Part shown: in pieces, positions 1 through 15,308 of the stretch | How positions within the stretch are numbered: the first letter of the stretch is position 1 | Layout of the letters: the number at the start of each line of letters is the position of its first letter | Source of the DNA: Hirudinaria manillensis | Taxonomy: Eukaryota > Annelida > Clitellata > Hirudinida > Hirudinidae | Assembly (NCBI GenBank): GCA_034509925.1 | Contig: CM067534.1 | Location: 7,765,001 to 7,829,000, forward strand | DNA: 64,000 nt | Reading direction: 5' to 3' | Notes under the pieces: generated by a model | Told to the model about the DNA's origin: nothing | The model's input: the letters and a program-made list of their open reading frames with translations, nothing else | Database searches by the model: none | Program-made: the position numbers and the translations under genes

Positions 1-3000
1 TTTACGTTTTCACGTGCCAAATTCCACCTACCCTCGGGCAATACTGACTGAGGTTCGTTAGGAGAAGTCGGACTGGCTGATGGCGATTGCTGTAAATTAT
101 TTGCTTTTTGTGCTGCTGCTGTTGTTATTGTTATTATTATTACTATTTTTGCTGTTATGTTGAAATATTAAAAATAAACTGAATAATAAATAAAGCGAAT
201 TATTCACAAAAGAGCGAACAAATTGAAAGTTATTTGATTCATTTACCTGATCCTACTTGTCAAACTATCTATCTATAAAATAATTTATCAAAATAATTAT
301 TTAAAACCTGTTATTTATTCAATCAAATATTCCCAAAATATTTCGTCAGAGTAACTGTTGATTCCATAAAATACTTCTACGATAAACTCGTATTCAAGAA
401 TTCAAAGATCAGATGGTCTCTCCGGGATGATGAAGTTCTTATGCGGTTCACTTTTAAATTCGAGTGCAGAATTTCTTGGAAGAAAACAAAAGATCACAAA
501 TCTTTTCCAGAAAAAAAAATTCTTTTTTTAAAATCCTCATTTCTTATTTGTCAAGAACCAATTTTTTTTTTGACGAAATTTTGGCCGAATAAAAAAAAAA
601 TCTCTTAAATATTTCAATAGCATAATTTATCATCTTGGATAATTACCTCATAAAGCATATCTTACATTTATAGCGGCCATCTCACCTCAAATTAACTTTC
701 ATCTCGAATGAATGAAAGGTTGCTAAGCCAATATCTCCTAAAGTTATTTTAAATATATAAAAAAAAAAGAATAAATAAAATAACAATAAAAACAATTCTA
801 AAGTGTCATCATAACTTATTTACAAGCAATTTGAACGTCCAGGTTCCAACAGAACAAGGGTGTAGCAAAACGCTCGCGTGTAGCAAAAGGAAACCGCATC
901 TGTTCACAACATCACCTGCCCGCTGACAGGTTTCCCTGGCCACAACCCGATGCCAAAAGCTTGGACAAACACGCCACCACCTTTTTTATACCGGACTGTT
1001 TGCCCGTAGACGAGATTAGATAAAAAAACGAAACGAAGCAAAGTCTACTTTATAAGGTTCAAAGTCTACTCTGGTGAGATTTTATCTCGCCACGAAAATG
1101 TAATCCGGCGATCTTGGGCTGAATTTAATCTTTCCTAGCAAAGTATTTATTACCAATTTGTTCCGTACGACGATGCAAACCCTAGAAAAATTCAATCCAC
1201 ACCATTCCTCCACCCACGACTACTTGGCAGAAACGTAATCCCTATATTTTAAAATGTCCTGCATAATAAACCATAATAAAAAGGACTCCTACATAATTGC
1301 TGGAATTGCCAGAATCGATTTTAGTTCTTTTTTTTTTGTGTTCGATCGGACGAGACTCGTTCTAAGCTAGACCGAAGGATCTAATTTGACTCAAAGGAGT
1401 TTCCTTCGCAATTTTTTCCCCCGACGTGTTGCAGAAATGGCCACAATCCGTTCAGAGCAAAATAGAAACTCGCGCCTTTTGAGAATTGAAACCGTCGTGG
1501 AAAATGGCATTCCAGCTACCGAGTTGCCAGGATTCATTAACGCCTACTTTGTCTCGTAAAAATAAAAAGTTATGGCCGTCGACAAAAGCTGTAGAGAATG
1601 GCGAAGTAGGCATTCGAGCTGCCACGGTTTTAAATATTCACGGAAGCATATGTTTCCAGCACGTTATGAGCTTTTAAAACAATTCTTTGTCTTTAATTTA
1701 TAATTCAAATTGCCTTTGAAAATGCATTTTCAAACCTGACAATTTCAATTATTTTTCTGAACCTCTCTCTTGGCACCGCAATGAAAAACAGCCTAACAAT
1801 GGAGGGACTTCTGCTGGTCTAGTACAAACAAATCACATAATAAAAGACTCACGTCCAACGATCTCTGAAGAAGCCACAAAAGTCTTTAATGGCGGCACGA
1901 AAACTCCTGAAAAACAAAACAAAGTTAAGACATCGATTTCCCACGACGCTCCGATGTATTAAAGATGAGAAACCAGAATACTTGACAGATTGAAGTCTCT
2001 GGACAAAGAGATTGAGATTCCTGTCAAATTGGTTTCGATTCTCAGCAAATGTTTTTTTCTGCTTTTACGGGTAAAAATAAAATTTAAACAAGCCAAAGAG
2101 TTATGGCGGTACGTGTCAGAATGACGATTATAGAAATTATAGATCACACCGACCATCCCTGTTTATAAAGATGTTGTTTACATTCGGTACCGCTAAACAA
2201 ATGACGTGATAATTATTTCTGCTAATGGCCTACATCTAATCCGCCAAACCCCGCTGCTAGGTTTAATTAATTTTGCAAGTTCAAAAGAAAAACAAAAATA
2301 AAACACCAATGGCGCCCATTGAAGCTTGTTTTAAACGTTCACCTCAACATCTTGACCCCATTATCGTCTCTCTCCATGTTTCCTGTTTGCCCTAAAACAA
2401 ACAACAAATAATCAGTAGCAAGCCTTCTTACGTGATTAATGAATATTCTGAATTTGTATAGTGTCTCTGAGATTCATTTAACCTTAGTTCTATAGCTTAG
2501 TTACTATTGAAGATGTGATGTGTCTCTCATGTACAACAGAAAAAAAAAACATTACAAATGCTTGACTTTACAATTTACAAAAGTAAACTTTACAATTGAG
2601 TCTTTACAAATACATTAGAAATGAATTGAGCTGGCATTTCTGGCTTCCTGTCTGTCCAAATATTTCCTAAGTTCACTTGTGGCTGTTCAAGCCCAGTTTT
2701 AATATCATGGCATACATGAAACAAAGATGTATTTAATGAGAGAAATCATGAAATACACACAAGCAGAGAAGTAATTGATGAAAGGTATGAACACTTCTAG
2801 GCCCGATGTAATTTACTAAATTTAATTTAGAATTTGCTAAACATTTGAGTGCAAGGCTGGCTCCCAAATACAAGTTGCGGTTTAGAGCAAACAAGAGACA
2901 AAATCTGCTGCAAGCAGAGAAATCAATGTACAGAGGAATGTTTAATCCAATATTCTTTCACCAATGTGCCTTTTGCACAGCACCAGTTCATAGGTTTGTC

Positions 3001-3983
3001 ACTCCTTCGTAGCCCAAAGCAACCCAAGTCTCGCTCCAATGGCTGTCAATAGTTCCGCCTGTCTTTGGTTAGAAAGAGCCCACCATTGAAAATGCTATGC
3101 GGTAACTATTTTTATTGGCGTCGTGATTAATACCATCGCAGCAAGAGCAATGGAGCTTTGAATGCAAGACATTATTCTCACTCGGCCACATAGAATCACG
3201 AAGTATCTACTAAAATAATTAGATAGCCTTTCTCTAAGTCTCTCTCTTTCGCCCAGTTGGATCGCCCAGCAAACTTTTTATCACAACCTCTTCGAACCAC
3301 CGAGATTTCGTTTCAAAAAACAGTAAGCGAATTTAATTTTTAAAGCAAAATTAATCGAAATAATTGAAATCGAATAAGCTAAGACTTAGGAATCTAAATT
3401 CGACCGATCCAAAAATTTCGGCGTAAACATAGAAAAGTAAATACTCAGCCTGACTCGTCTGCTAGCTTAAGTTGCGGAAAACAAATATTAGTTGAAAATA
3501 TTTTAGTTGAAATGTTAATTTAAGTTAGCAATTCATTTGATTTATGTTATTAAATTTCAAATTCAATTTTACATCACTAATATTTAACAATTGTTTCAGA
3601 TTTTTTTTATGGAAAGATGGTGTGGGACAGTTGGATATAATTTCGAACATCACCCTTTCGTTTGCAATAAGTAGAATTAGAAAAAGTTACATAGTGATAA
3701 GCAGACATTAAAACGGATATTTTTGCTTGTCTTCGCTCGCAATTTGGAACAGCCTAAAGCCACTCGGTTTGTAACTTCTTTAAGCATTTAAAATTATTAA
3801 ATATTATCAAATTATCTGTTTGTTTTTATTTGTTAAAAATAATTGTTTTACTATTAATTCATTGTATTATTTTTTAATGAAAAGTTATTCATTTACAATG
3901 AGTTTAACAATATCGAACGTCGTAAATGTTGACAGCGCCTTTAAAGATTTTTAATCTCATCCTGCTAAATTCTTCTGCTGGAA
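1..3983. other. Non-coding flank, no gene seen
   Basis: AT-rich sequence with homopolymer runs. The few ORFs (for example 1486-1677) are short, lack splice context and resemble no known family. I see no RNA gene. The last few hundred bases are presumably the promoter and 5' UTR of the mucin-like gene starting at 3984. Confidence 0.6.
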
Positions 3984-4921
3984 ATGAAGCCTAACTCAAA
4001 GTTAATGCTTGTCTGTATAGCTTTCTTGACGGTAAGACAATTATTTGCACGTCGCAATTGTTCAAAATAGTTCATCACATGAAAATGGACCATTTAGATA
4101 ATTTTGGCCTTTGCTTAATAATTTGATCATAGTTATAAAAAATATGGCATTTGCAAACATTACTTTTAAACAATCCTTTCTGATATTTCAGGTATTATCA
4201 ACAGTTGGTGAGTTCGAAGTTGCGATTATTAATTCTAATATATAGGTTTAAATGCTTATTAATTAATCAATAAAATTGAACGAGGGACATATTTAAATTT
4301 TTGTTTGTCTCTTAAAATGAATTGACTTCATTTCTCGATATATTAATGGACATCAGTGTCCCAAGTAAAAACATACAAATTTCAGGGGCCCAAAGGGTGA
4401 CCCCGCCTCGCTTACCAATCCCTGCTAACCCCACGGTAGCTGCGAATACGACCAGAACGAGTGCAACAGCAACAGCAACAGCAACGACGACAACAAGTAC
4501 AACAACAACCACGACCAGCACAACTACCACTTCGCCTACTACGACCACTACGACGTCAGCGGCGAAAACGACGAGTGCAGCATCTACAACAATCTCTAGA
4601 AAAATAACTCCCATCAATGTGGACAATTTACCACTTACTCCTCCTCCTGGTAATGTCGATAACCTTCCGCCGACGCCCGGAAACCAGGATCAGCTTCCCA
4701 CCACTCCGCCCGTTCCCGCCAACGAATTACCGACGACCCCTGGATCTTTACCAAGTACTCCAGGTGATAAATAAATGGTTTTTAAAAAATTTTATTGATT
4801 TATTTTTATTTTAATTTAATTAAGCGAAACACTTATTAGTCGTTGCGTAATTCCATTTTTTCTTGTCAATGCTTTGACATTTTGCTCTGGTAAATAATTT
4901 GCTAGAATAACGAGCCCTCTC

Positions 4922-4968
<47 letters not shown>

Positions 4969-7593
4969 AATTTGGAATATCTGATCAATTTTAAGAGATC
5001 AGACAATCAATAACAACACATTGTTTATTAAGATTAGCAAACGGGAAATATCAATGTATCATCATCATTAGCAACAGTAATATAGTCAACTGTTGACCGC
5101 AAATCCTGTGAAAATAGAGCTCGTTGTTTGCATTTTAAATAATTCTAAGTGGAAAAGAAAAAGTCCATTGCAAACACAAAATGTCGGTCACAAACACAAC
5201 GGATGCACATCTCAAACAAAGCCGGAAGGTTCACAGCGATTTAATTTCAAAAGCCAATTATTAATTTGCAATTTCTCTTTGTTATGGAAAATTTCAAATA
5301 TAATCACGTAAATTGAGCTTTGAGATTTATGTAAAATTTAGGAAGGCATAATGGAAATTTAAGAAAAAGTGTAAAATAATTATTAATAAATTTATCCGAA
5401 TTCATTAATTTCGCAGCTCGATCTTCGACGCAATCTCTGCCCTCAACCCCTGCTCTCAGCGGTCAGCCTACCCTGAGGACGACCCCAAATCCCCAGGTCC
5501 AGAATGCCACTCTCCCTCCGACAACTCCTTCAGTTTCGACTCAAACGACAACAACAACGATTACTGCCCCACCAACACCATCTCCGGCCAATGTTCTTCC
5601 AACTACTTCCAATGCAATCGGCCCGTCAGCTCCAGACACGCCCCCTGTTGCCAGTACTACCACTGGCTTTGGACCACCAACTAGCACCAGTACGACTACT
5701 AGCACTAGCACCAGTACCACGACAACAACAATCATTCCTCCTACGACGACCACAGTTTTAGTAATTCCTAACTTAAATACAACCACGGGTCCTCCCATCC
5801 CAACAACATCAGAACAAACAACAACAACAACAACAACCACAACAACGACCACGACAACGCCGTTCATTATAATTAGCACGCCACCTCCAACGACATCCTC
5901 AATCCAGCCCCCATCCATAACGCCCATAACAGGGGCTCCAACCTCGACCCTTTTCCTATTCACAACCACTGCTTCCGCCCTACCTCCAAATCAGATTGTG
6001 AACTCGGACGCCGTTAATGTCTTGCTCATGCTCTGCAACATGTACTATTCCGTTTCCCCTCCTGCGAACAGCGACAGTTACATCTTATATCTCCAGCAGC
6101 AAATGGTCAATCAGTTCGGACCGAACTTCGACCCCTACAGGATAGCCCAGATCACCTTGAATTCAAACCCAGACAATGGTTGGTGCTTTATCTCGTCAGA
6201 GCCTAAGAGTTGGTCACGAGTTATCATATAACCATCTATGATATACCAGCTCTGGTTTGATTTCAATTTGTCTATGACAAGGAGGCAGAAAATGGAATGT
6301 AATTACTCCGAGAAAAGGCAAAGCATTAGATATCAATAGACAATTCTGCTAGTCTGTTGCACGACAAAACAAAGGCTTGCGAAAATGAATTACAAAGAAT
6401 AAACTAATAAATAAATAATAATTATTATTAACTAATAATATTCACATTTCGTTACAGGGAGATTGGTCCTACAGTTCGTCATCAGACCAGGCCAGGGAAT
6501 CAGTAACTCTGAAGTTTTGAGAATCATAAGCCAAAGTAATTTTAAACTCGTCGATCAAAATGGCAATGTCTTTGACAAGAACTGCAACGATTACAAGCTT
6601 ATTCCTTGGAATGGTGAGTTGATGATGACGACGACGACGAAGAGGACGACGATAAGTCAATGCAATGAATACTTAATGATAACGTTAACTTGCATTATTA
6701 TGTCATCACATGTAACACATGTAAACATCTAAGATCCAGAAAACTGGTAGTTAAATGTAATTTTTGATGTTTATTGAAACTCCTCAATAAATGTCCCCAA
6801 GAATGTTTTAATTCCCCTCTCTCTCCATTTCAAAACACTCCTTCCATCTTTTCCACCAGACTACTGGCAATGCCCGGACCAGAGATGTGCCAACGACGGC
6901 CAGTGCAGGGTCAGTATATCGGGCCAGTACAGCTGCAAGTGCAAGAACATGTACATCGGCAAGTACTGCGAGACGAACCTCTGGCCGCTACTGGCCATAC
7001 CCGCCATCCTTTTCCTGCTCGGTCTCTTGACTCTCGTCCTCTGTTTATGGTGCTGCCGTAAACGTCGGCGACTGCAGACGACCTCTTACGTCAGTAAGAC
7101 GACGACTGTGGAGAAGAAGGACGTGGAAACCGGAGTGGTCAAGCCCGAGGAGAAGGCCAGACCACAGCCCATGCAGACTTTCTACGTTCCCAACAACAGA
7201 CCCCTGTCTCTCGGCTTTAGCGACTCCAGGTTCACCTCCGTCAATGCCATGACGAACCAAGCCACAGGTCCGAGAATGGGAGGAGTATACGGAGTCGTTC
7301 CAGGGGTGACTGCAATGGGAGTCGAAGATCCGGATCTCTACTACCAGAGCGTTGGACAGAAGATGGCCCTGGCCTTCAATGATTATACCTTTGCCCCCAA
7401 CGTCAGGGCAAGTACGGCCGGATCGGCCGTGTTCCAGGGGTCTTCGGCCTACAATACGGGCAGTTTGGGAACCGGCATAGTTAACGTGAACCCCACCTTC
7501 ACGAGCCACGACGACGAAGACGATGTGGCCAATGACGGGACGGGTTATTACCACGCGCTCGGACAGAAACTTGCCATAACCTTTGACCAGTAA
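3984..7593 (+). CDS. Mucin-like type I membrane protein with EGF domain
   Basis: Six exons: 3984-4031, 4192-4207, 4386-4763, 5417-6178, 6458-6613, 6860-7593. They join in one frame of 697 aa, and every intron after the first is phase 1. Residues 1-21 form a signal peptide (KLMLVCIAFLTVLST). Residues about 25-340 are Thr/Ser/Pro-rich, as in mucins, with long runs of Thr. Residues about 342-453 form a compact domain that may be SEA-like, although I see no GSVVV cleavage motif. One EGF domain follows with six cysteines (458, 463, 469, 479, 481, 490). Residues 496-519 form a transmembrane helix followed by RKRRR. The 178-residue cytoplasmic tail carries two related motifs, YYQSVGQKMALAFND and YYHALGQKLAITFDQ, the second ending the protein. 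It probably acts at the cell surface in adhesion or protection; the ligand is unknown. The SEA call is weak; signal peptide, EGF and TM are clear. Confidence 0.85.
4917..4967. repeat. (TC)n microsatellite
   Basis: About 50 bases of nearly pure TC dinucleotide repeat inside intron 3 (4764-5416) of the mucin-like gene. Confidence 0.95.
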
Positions 7594-7602
7594 GGATAGA
7601 AA

Positions 7603-8485
7603 GGTGAGTCAATTTTTCTTTTAAATTGTAACTTTTGATTGTAACTAAGATTTCTTATGGGAATCTAATTTGACCTACTTTAAACACTGGGATTACATTT
7701 ACAATTATAACTTTATAGTTACTATTATTATAATTTCGTTGACCCCTTTTCTGCACATCTGACCTCTAGTGAACATTCTCTCAAAGTAAAACTTAAAATC
7801 ATTGACTAAAATGTATCCTTATGTTTGTCCGAACGTTTACAATATTCTGAGACTTCTTGATCAAGTTTTCAATGGTTGGACCAATCTTGAAGTTTTCAAA
7901 TACTTATTAAATTATGAATTGCGATCATAATTATCATAATTATTCATAATATTATTTGAGGAAACAATGTCATGAATCTCTCGGAGAATTCGTATGATAA
8001 GAATTCTCACAAAGAATGTCAGAACGTATTTCAGCTTAATTTCTGCCTAAAACAAAATCTAAATTTTCAGACGTGACTTTACAATTAGAGCATTGTCATA
8101 GCCAGCGACATCATCGTCGTCGTCATCGTCAGTGTCGTGACTCCAAACTTAGCTTCTTTATTCTTCTTAAAGTCATCGTCATTAATGCCACAGTGAATAT
8201 GATTATTATTATTATCACCATTAAGATAGAACGTTTATTCACGGACTGAGGCACGATTCTAGTTAAAGAGAGCGCCGTACGTGTGGCGTGGCTCGCTGGT
8301 CTTCGGTAGGAACGCGAGGACAATCAGGGGCTCAACTCCGAGTGAGTTTGGCGAATCATTCAAGCGAGAAGTTATGCAAAGGCATTCGGATAGTTCTTGT
8401 TATGTCACATTGTGAGCTGCAACGATGGCGAAGAATGTCAGAAAGTTCACCGCACTTCGCGCCCAAATAAACGAACTAATAGAAC
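7603..8485 (+). other. 3' UTR of the mucin-like gene, probably with an intron
   Basis: A strong donor (AAAG|GTGAGT) lies ten bases after the stop codon, and a good acceptor (TTTTCAG) ends at about 8070. An AATAAA signal is at 8466-8471. This suggests a spliced 3' UTR ending near 8485, though no transcript evidence is available here. Confidence 0.5.
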
Positions 8486-10668
8486 TATGGATTAGGGCTC
8501 CTCTTCCTACACTACCCTACACTACCCTACCCTTCCCTACCCTACCCTACCCACCCCATTCCAGCTCCCCAAATTAGGGTTCTGGGTATTAGCAATTGGA
8601 TTCTCATTGAGGTCTCACTGATTTAAGGTCAATTTGAGGATATGTTTTTATTAATAACGATAAAGTAAAATTATTAATTACATTAAATTATAAATGACCT
8701 CTTACCTTTCAGAGTTAAATAAATGATTTTAATTAGCACTTTTTGGGGGCATGGATTTTATATTTTATGAATTTAAAAAAAAAATATTAGGTCACCCATT
8801 GAAAATTGAGTGTAAAAAAATCTATCTCCAAACCGTATTAATCATTTACTGTTACCATTTGATAATTCTTAAAAATCATTAAATATTTTATTTTTATTAT
8901 TATTTATTTATTTATTTATTTAGAGCTTTAAAAACATTGTTTTCTTTTAAATTTAGGTTTCAATTTTCTAACTTCCTCCATTCAAGCGCTATACAAGAGA
9001 CGCCTATTAATTCTTTCTCTCTCGAAACGCCCTATTTTCTGTCGTTTCAAAATCGAATCAGCGATGCGTGCCCGGCTAAATATTATTCAGTCGAATTATT
9101 TTAGACATATTTTTGAAGCCCTTTTGAGGTTAAAAAAAACTTATCGGCAGACGTAATCCGACCTTTCAGAAGTTATGTAATCGCAATAAATTTCTAATTA
9201 GTAACACAGTAAATAATCATAAATGGTTAACTAATTCATTAACTTCTTGTGGCGCATTTCTCGTGATATACCTTCTTGCCTAAGTTTAGTAGGTCTTCCT
9301 TTTGATAGGATCAATTGATTCCAACACTCCATTAGAAAAATCATAATTTCTTGAGAATTCTTACGATTAGCATGGCATTCAAGCCTTTTGACAGGAGATA
9401 AACTTTGGTCAGTCAGCTACCGACTGAGAAATATTTTAACATGAAATTTATTGTGGAAGAAGTAGATGTTTAAAACTAAATTTAAATTCTACAAATAACA
9501 TTAATTATTTTTTATGTTAATTTATCCAGATAAATCAATAAATAAAACAAAATTTCTTTCCAGGACTGCAAGGAGACTCTAAAGTTGACGTCCATCGAAG
9601 CCTTGATGTTACAAACTCTTTAAAAGATATGCAATTTTTAATAACAATTTAATTCTTTTTCTGGAATGTCTTTCTTATGTTTTTTTATAAATATTTTTTT
9701 ATGAATGATTGCAATGTCTCAATAATTCTCATTAATGTCTCGACTCATATCCTTTTCGTATTTCTAGGACTGTAAACTCAACATTAACTACCACCGGACA
9801 AATTCGTTCGCCGCATTTCTCTCTAAACTTCTTTTTCTGTCTTTGGTGATTATTAAAAAAAATTCTCGCGATGCAATTTCTTTAATCACTCATTTCCTGC
9901 AATCGTTGCAACTAAATCTTCTATTTTCTTCATTTTGACGTCCAGAAAAATGTCTCGAGATTGTTTTAATGATCTTTGTAAATAACGCACGAGCCTTGTT
10001 TTAACGGAATTCGAAAATTGATCGATCGCTGTACTTCGGACGTCTGATTTAGAAGATCTGATTGTGAGAATGAATTCATTAACGTAGATTTCAATTAATT
10101 AAGACACAATTTCGTCACAATTTCGAATTTCGCAAGAACAACTCAACAGCAAGCTGGATTAAAACGGATCTGGAATGTCCATCAGTCGTAGTTTCTTAGA
10201 TGGAATCGATATTTCACACGTGATAAAGGCTTCTCTAATACCTCGTGTATTGCCTCCTCTCGCTGATCATTTATTTATCGATGGAACTTTAAGTAGTGGT
10301 ATTGGTATTTTGTGGTTTTGCTGTGAAACAAATATAAGACAAACCAAAAAAGTGTTTTCTGTCTCGGAAACGAAATCCTTAAAATCAATTTCAAATTCAA
10401 CCCAAGTCGATCTGTCACACAATCTGTGGACAAATTTACATTATTGATACTATTTAAGTGGAGACCAAAGAGATCTTCCAGCAATCTTTCTAGAAGCGGC
10501 ATCGAGGAATTTGCAGAAATTAATCGATTTACGAACTCAAATTCAGGGTTGATATTTTTTTATAAAATTCTGATTCAATAAGTTTCGAAATAAGCATTAT
10601 TAATCGAATTAAGGAATCCACAAATGCATTTACGTCGCTCAATAACTACAGTGCTGCCTCATCGTGTA
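8486..10668. other. Intergenic, no gene seen
   Basis: AT-rich spacer between the mucin-like gene and the 3' end of PRORSD1. It holds a degenerate CTACC minisatellite near 8508-8560. ORFs at 10175-10502 overlap on both strands, lack splice context and look like chance. Confidence 0.6.
8508..8560. repeat. Degenerate CTACC minisatellite
   Basis: A run of CTACC/CTACA pentamers reading CCTACACTACCCTACCC. The unit is five bases, so it is not the animal telomere hexamer CCCTAA. Related CTACC-like words recur near 13600-13640. Confidence 0.7.
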
Positions 10669-11334
10669 TCAGTCTAAAACGACAGTCTGGGGATCGTGTC
10701 CAATTTGAGTGATGAGTTTTTTGAAATCTCGTCTGCTCATTCCGAGTGTTGCGGAGTTGGTCAGGGGATGGAAATAAATTCTTTCCTCCTCGTCTCCCTC
10801 CCATATTTTCGAATCGACGATGAACTTGACCTCGGACTTACGATCGTTGAGTAGAGCGAAAGGCGTAACACATCCCTGCTTCACGCCAAGCTTCTCGTAC
10901 AGTTGAGTCTCGTCTGCCAGTCTCAGTCCTCCAGAAATGGAAAGAAACTTGGAAATGATGTTCAGATTAACAGGGGCATCGTGTCTGGCGGATAGAAGCC
11001 AGAATCCTGTCTTCTTTTTATCTCTCAAGAAGAGATTCTTGCAGTGTACGCCGGGCAGATGTGAAACCAATGGCATCATTTGGTCGACTGTGAAGACCTA
11101 GTGTTTTAGCGAAATTTAATAAATTTATAAAACTTATATCGCTGTAGATTCTTGCATCCTTTGTAATTAAGTGAAAGTGTTAACTGAAACATTCCCCTTC
11201 CGTGAAAATGAGAGAGAGTGAGAGATCATATTTGGAGATGAAACAGATACCTCTTCATGTTCGTGCAAATCGTATTCAAAGCTTTGTTCCTTCAACATAT
11301 TTAAAAACTTAACGCCATCGTAGAAATGGCCCAT
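10669..11334 (-). CDS. PRORSD1: Prolyl-tRNA synthetase-associated domain protein
   Basis: Two exons, 11334-11251 and 11097-10669, joined in phase 0, give 170 aa, close to the vertebrate length of about 169. The protein is a single YbaK/ProX-type domain, the stand-alone relative of the editing domain of bacterial prolyl-tRNA synthetase; family members deacylate misacylated tRNA such as Ala-tRNA(Pro). Visible hallmarks are the N-terminal helix ending YDLHEHEE, the segment KNLFLRDKKKTGFWLLSA, and the C-terminal GLRLADETQLYEKLGVKQG followed by VTPFALLNDRKSEVKFIVDS, which includes the TPFAL signature of the family. The start is the only in-frame ATG before the first donor (GAAGAG|GTATCT). It is probably a soluble housekeeping enzyme. 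I am confident of the family; substrate specificity is inferred. Confidence 0.93.
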
Positions 11335-12059
11335 CTTGTTAATAACTCAACCAAACCGAGCCACGAGTACCGATAAAAAAATTGTTTTTAAAAGTAAACA
11401 AGTGGCGTGTTGCACTCTGCAGATTCGGGCCAAAAAGCCAAATTTCCATCAATTTCAATATTAATCATTGAGCATTTTAAAAGGTCCAAAAATCTAAAAT
11501 AAATTTGTTATGTTTTAAACCCGTAAAACTCTAAATTATTGCCATGGAAAATATTCCATCACAGATGTTGACCAGAGAAAATTTTCAAGCGACCCAGATA
11601 TTTCTCAAGCCATTTAAATTAATTCCTATTTTTAGGAAATAACAGACTAATTTTCGGAGTTAATCACTTTATTCAGACGTGCAAAATCCAGCAAATCACA
11701 GCAAGCAAACTAACAGAACATTCACAAAACAAAACAAACACCATGGATGGTCCCAAGCAAACCAAATCATTCCATTTCAAGTCATTTCTAAAGAAACGCA
11801 ACGGCACAAAGGCTGACAAACATTCCGACGCTCCTTAACACAGCCGGCCACGAAAAAAAAACTGAAAATTCCGACATCAACATCTTTGATCGTCGACGCT
11901 ACATTCCAAAATGTCAATCTCCAAAATATTAAATCGAGAAACAAAATCCGTTGCAAATTTCATCAAACGCATCCTCGCAGAATTCTAAACTCGAAACTCG
12001 CTCAAAAACAGCAAAACGAAACCCAAGCTTTCTCAAGTAGAGCTTTTCCGACGTAGCGA
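11335..12059. other. Intergenic and PUR-alpha 3' UTR
   Basis: Spacer between the PRORSD1 start and the PUR-alpha stop, both genes being on the minus strand. A minus-strand AATAAA at 11673-11668 is a plausible poly(A) signal for the PUR-alpha gene, about 390 bases after its stop. No gene seen. Confidence 0.55.
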
Positions 12060-14598
<2,539 letters not shown>

Positions 14599-15308
14599 AC
14601 AACTCCAAACAGCTCCAACCGATTCCGAACAACTCCAAACAACTCTCCACGCCCAACTTGAACCGACGCAAGCGCTCTCCGAACTCCAAATGATTGAAAA
14701 GGATTAACCCTCGCTCACCTTAACCAAGCTCAGCTGACCGGCTAGCATGCCAGAACCGCTCCCTGAAATGATTGACTCTGAAATTTTCATGTTTAATAAA
14801 AATTAAATTTTCCTAAAATAGGCAATAAGTACACTTATGCATAATATATATTCATTAGTTTATAATCCGAAAGCATGAATTCTGCTCATTGGCTTCGTTA
14901 TTTGCACTATTCCTATAGTTTTTAAGCGCGAAAAACGAAATTTTATTCACTGTGCACTCGAAAATCTTAGAATTTTCCACTGATTTTAGTGCAACTTCAT
15001 CAATAAACCAAGAGCAACTACAAGCCATTCTTATCCAGCTATTAATGACCGTTTAATAAAGATTTTGATAATGCAATCATAACATCAACAACAGCAACCC
15101 AGTGATGAAAGTAGTAAATTAAACTCATCTCTCCTCCTCCTCCTCCTCCTACTGCTCCTAAACTCATGGACGCGCACCAACTTCGTAACCATGGTTACGT
15201 GGGCCTTGGTAAAGCTTGGCTTGTGTAAAGTTACGGCCGTAAAGAGTGGTTGATTATCTCTGTTGTTTGTTTGTTTGTTTCTGGAGTCGGAAAGCTCAAA
15301 GGAAGGTA
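14599..15308. promoter_or_regulatory. Divergent promoter region, PUR-alpha / F-box-WD40
   Basis: Shared 5' region of two head-to-head genes. It contains a (CTC)n run at about 15130-15150 and a perfect 14-base palindrome GTAACCATGGTTAC at 15185-15198. On the minus strand, 14758-14715 has exon-like borders (TTTCAG ... GTGAGC) and could be a 5' non-coding exon of the PUR-alpha gene, but I cannot join it. Confidence 0.45.
15185..15198. promoter_or_regulatory. Palindrome resembling an RFX X-box
   Basis: GTAACCATGGTTAC is a perfect palindrome 110 bases before the start codon of the F-box/WD40 gene. It matches the X-box pattern (GTNRCC, spacer, RGYAAC) except at one position in the right half. Function is inferred from pattern only. 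Confidence 0.35.

Noticed and set aside
4312..4626. Minus-strand Val-rich frame (also 5541-5969)
   Set aside because: Shadow of the Thr-rich mucin exons; Thr codons read backwards give Val.
8508..8560. Interstitial telomere
   Set aside because: The unit is CTACC, not CCCTAA, and is irregular.
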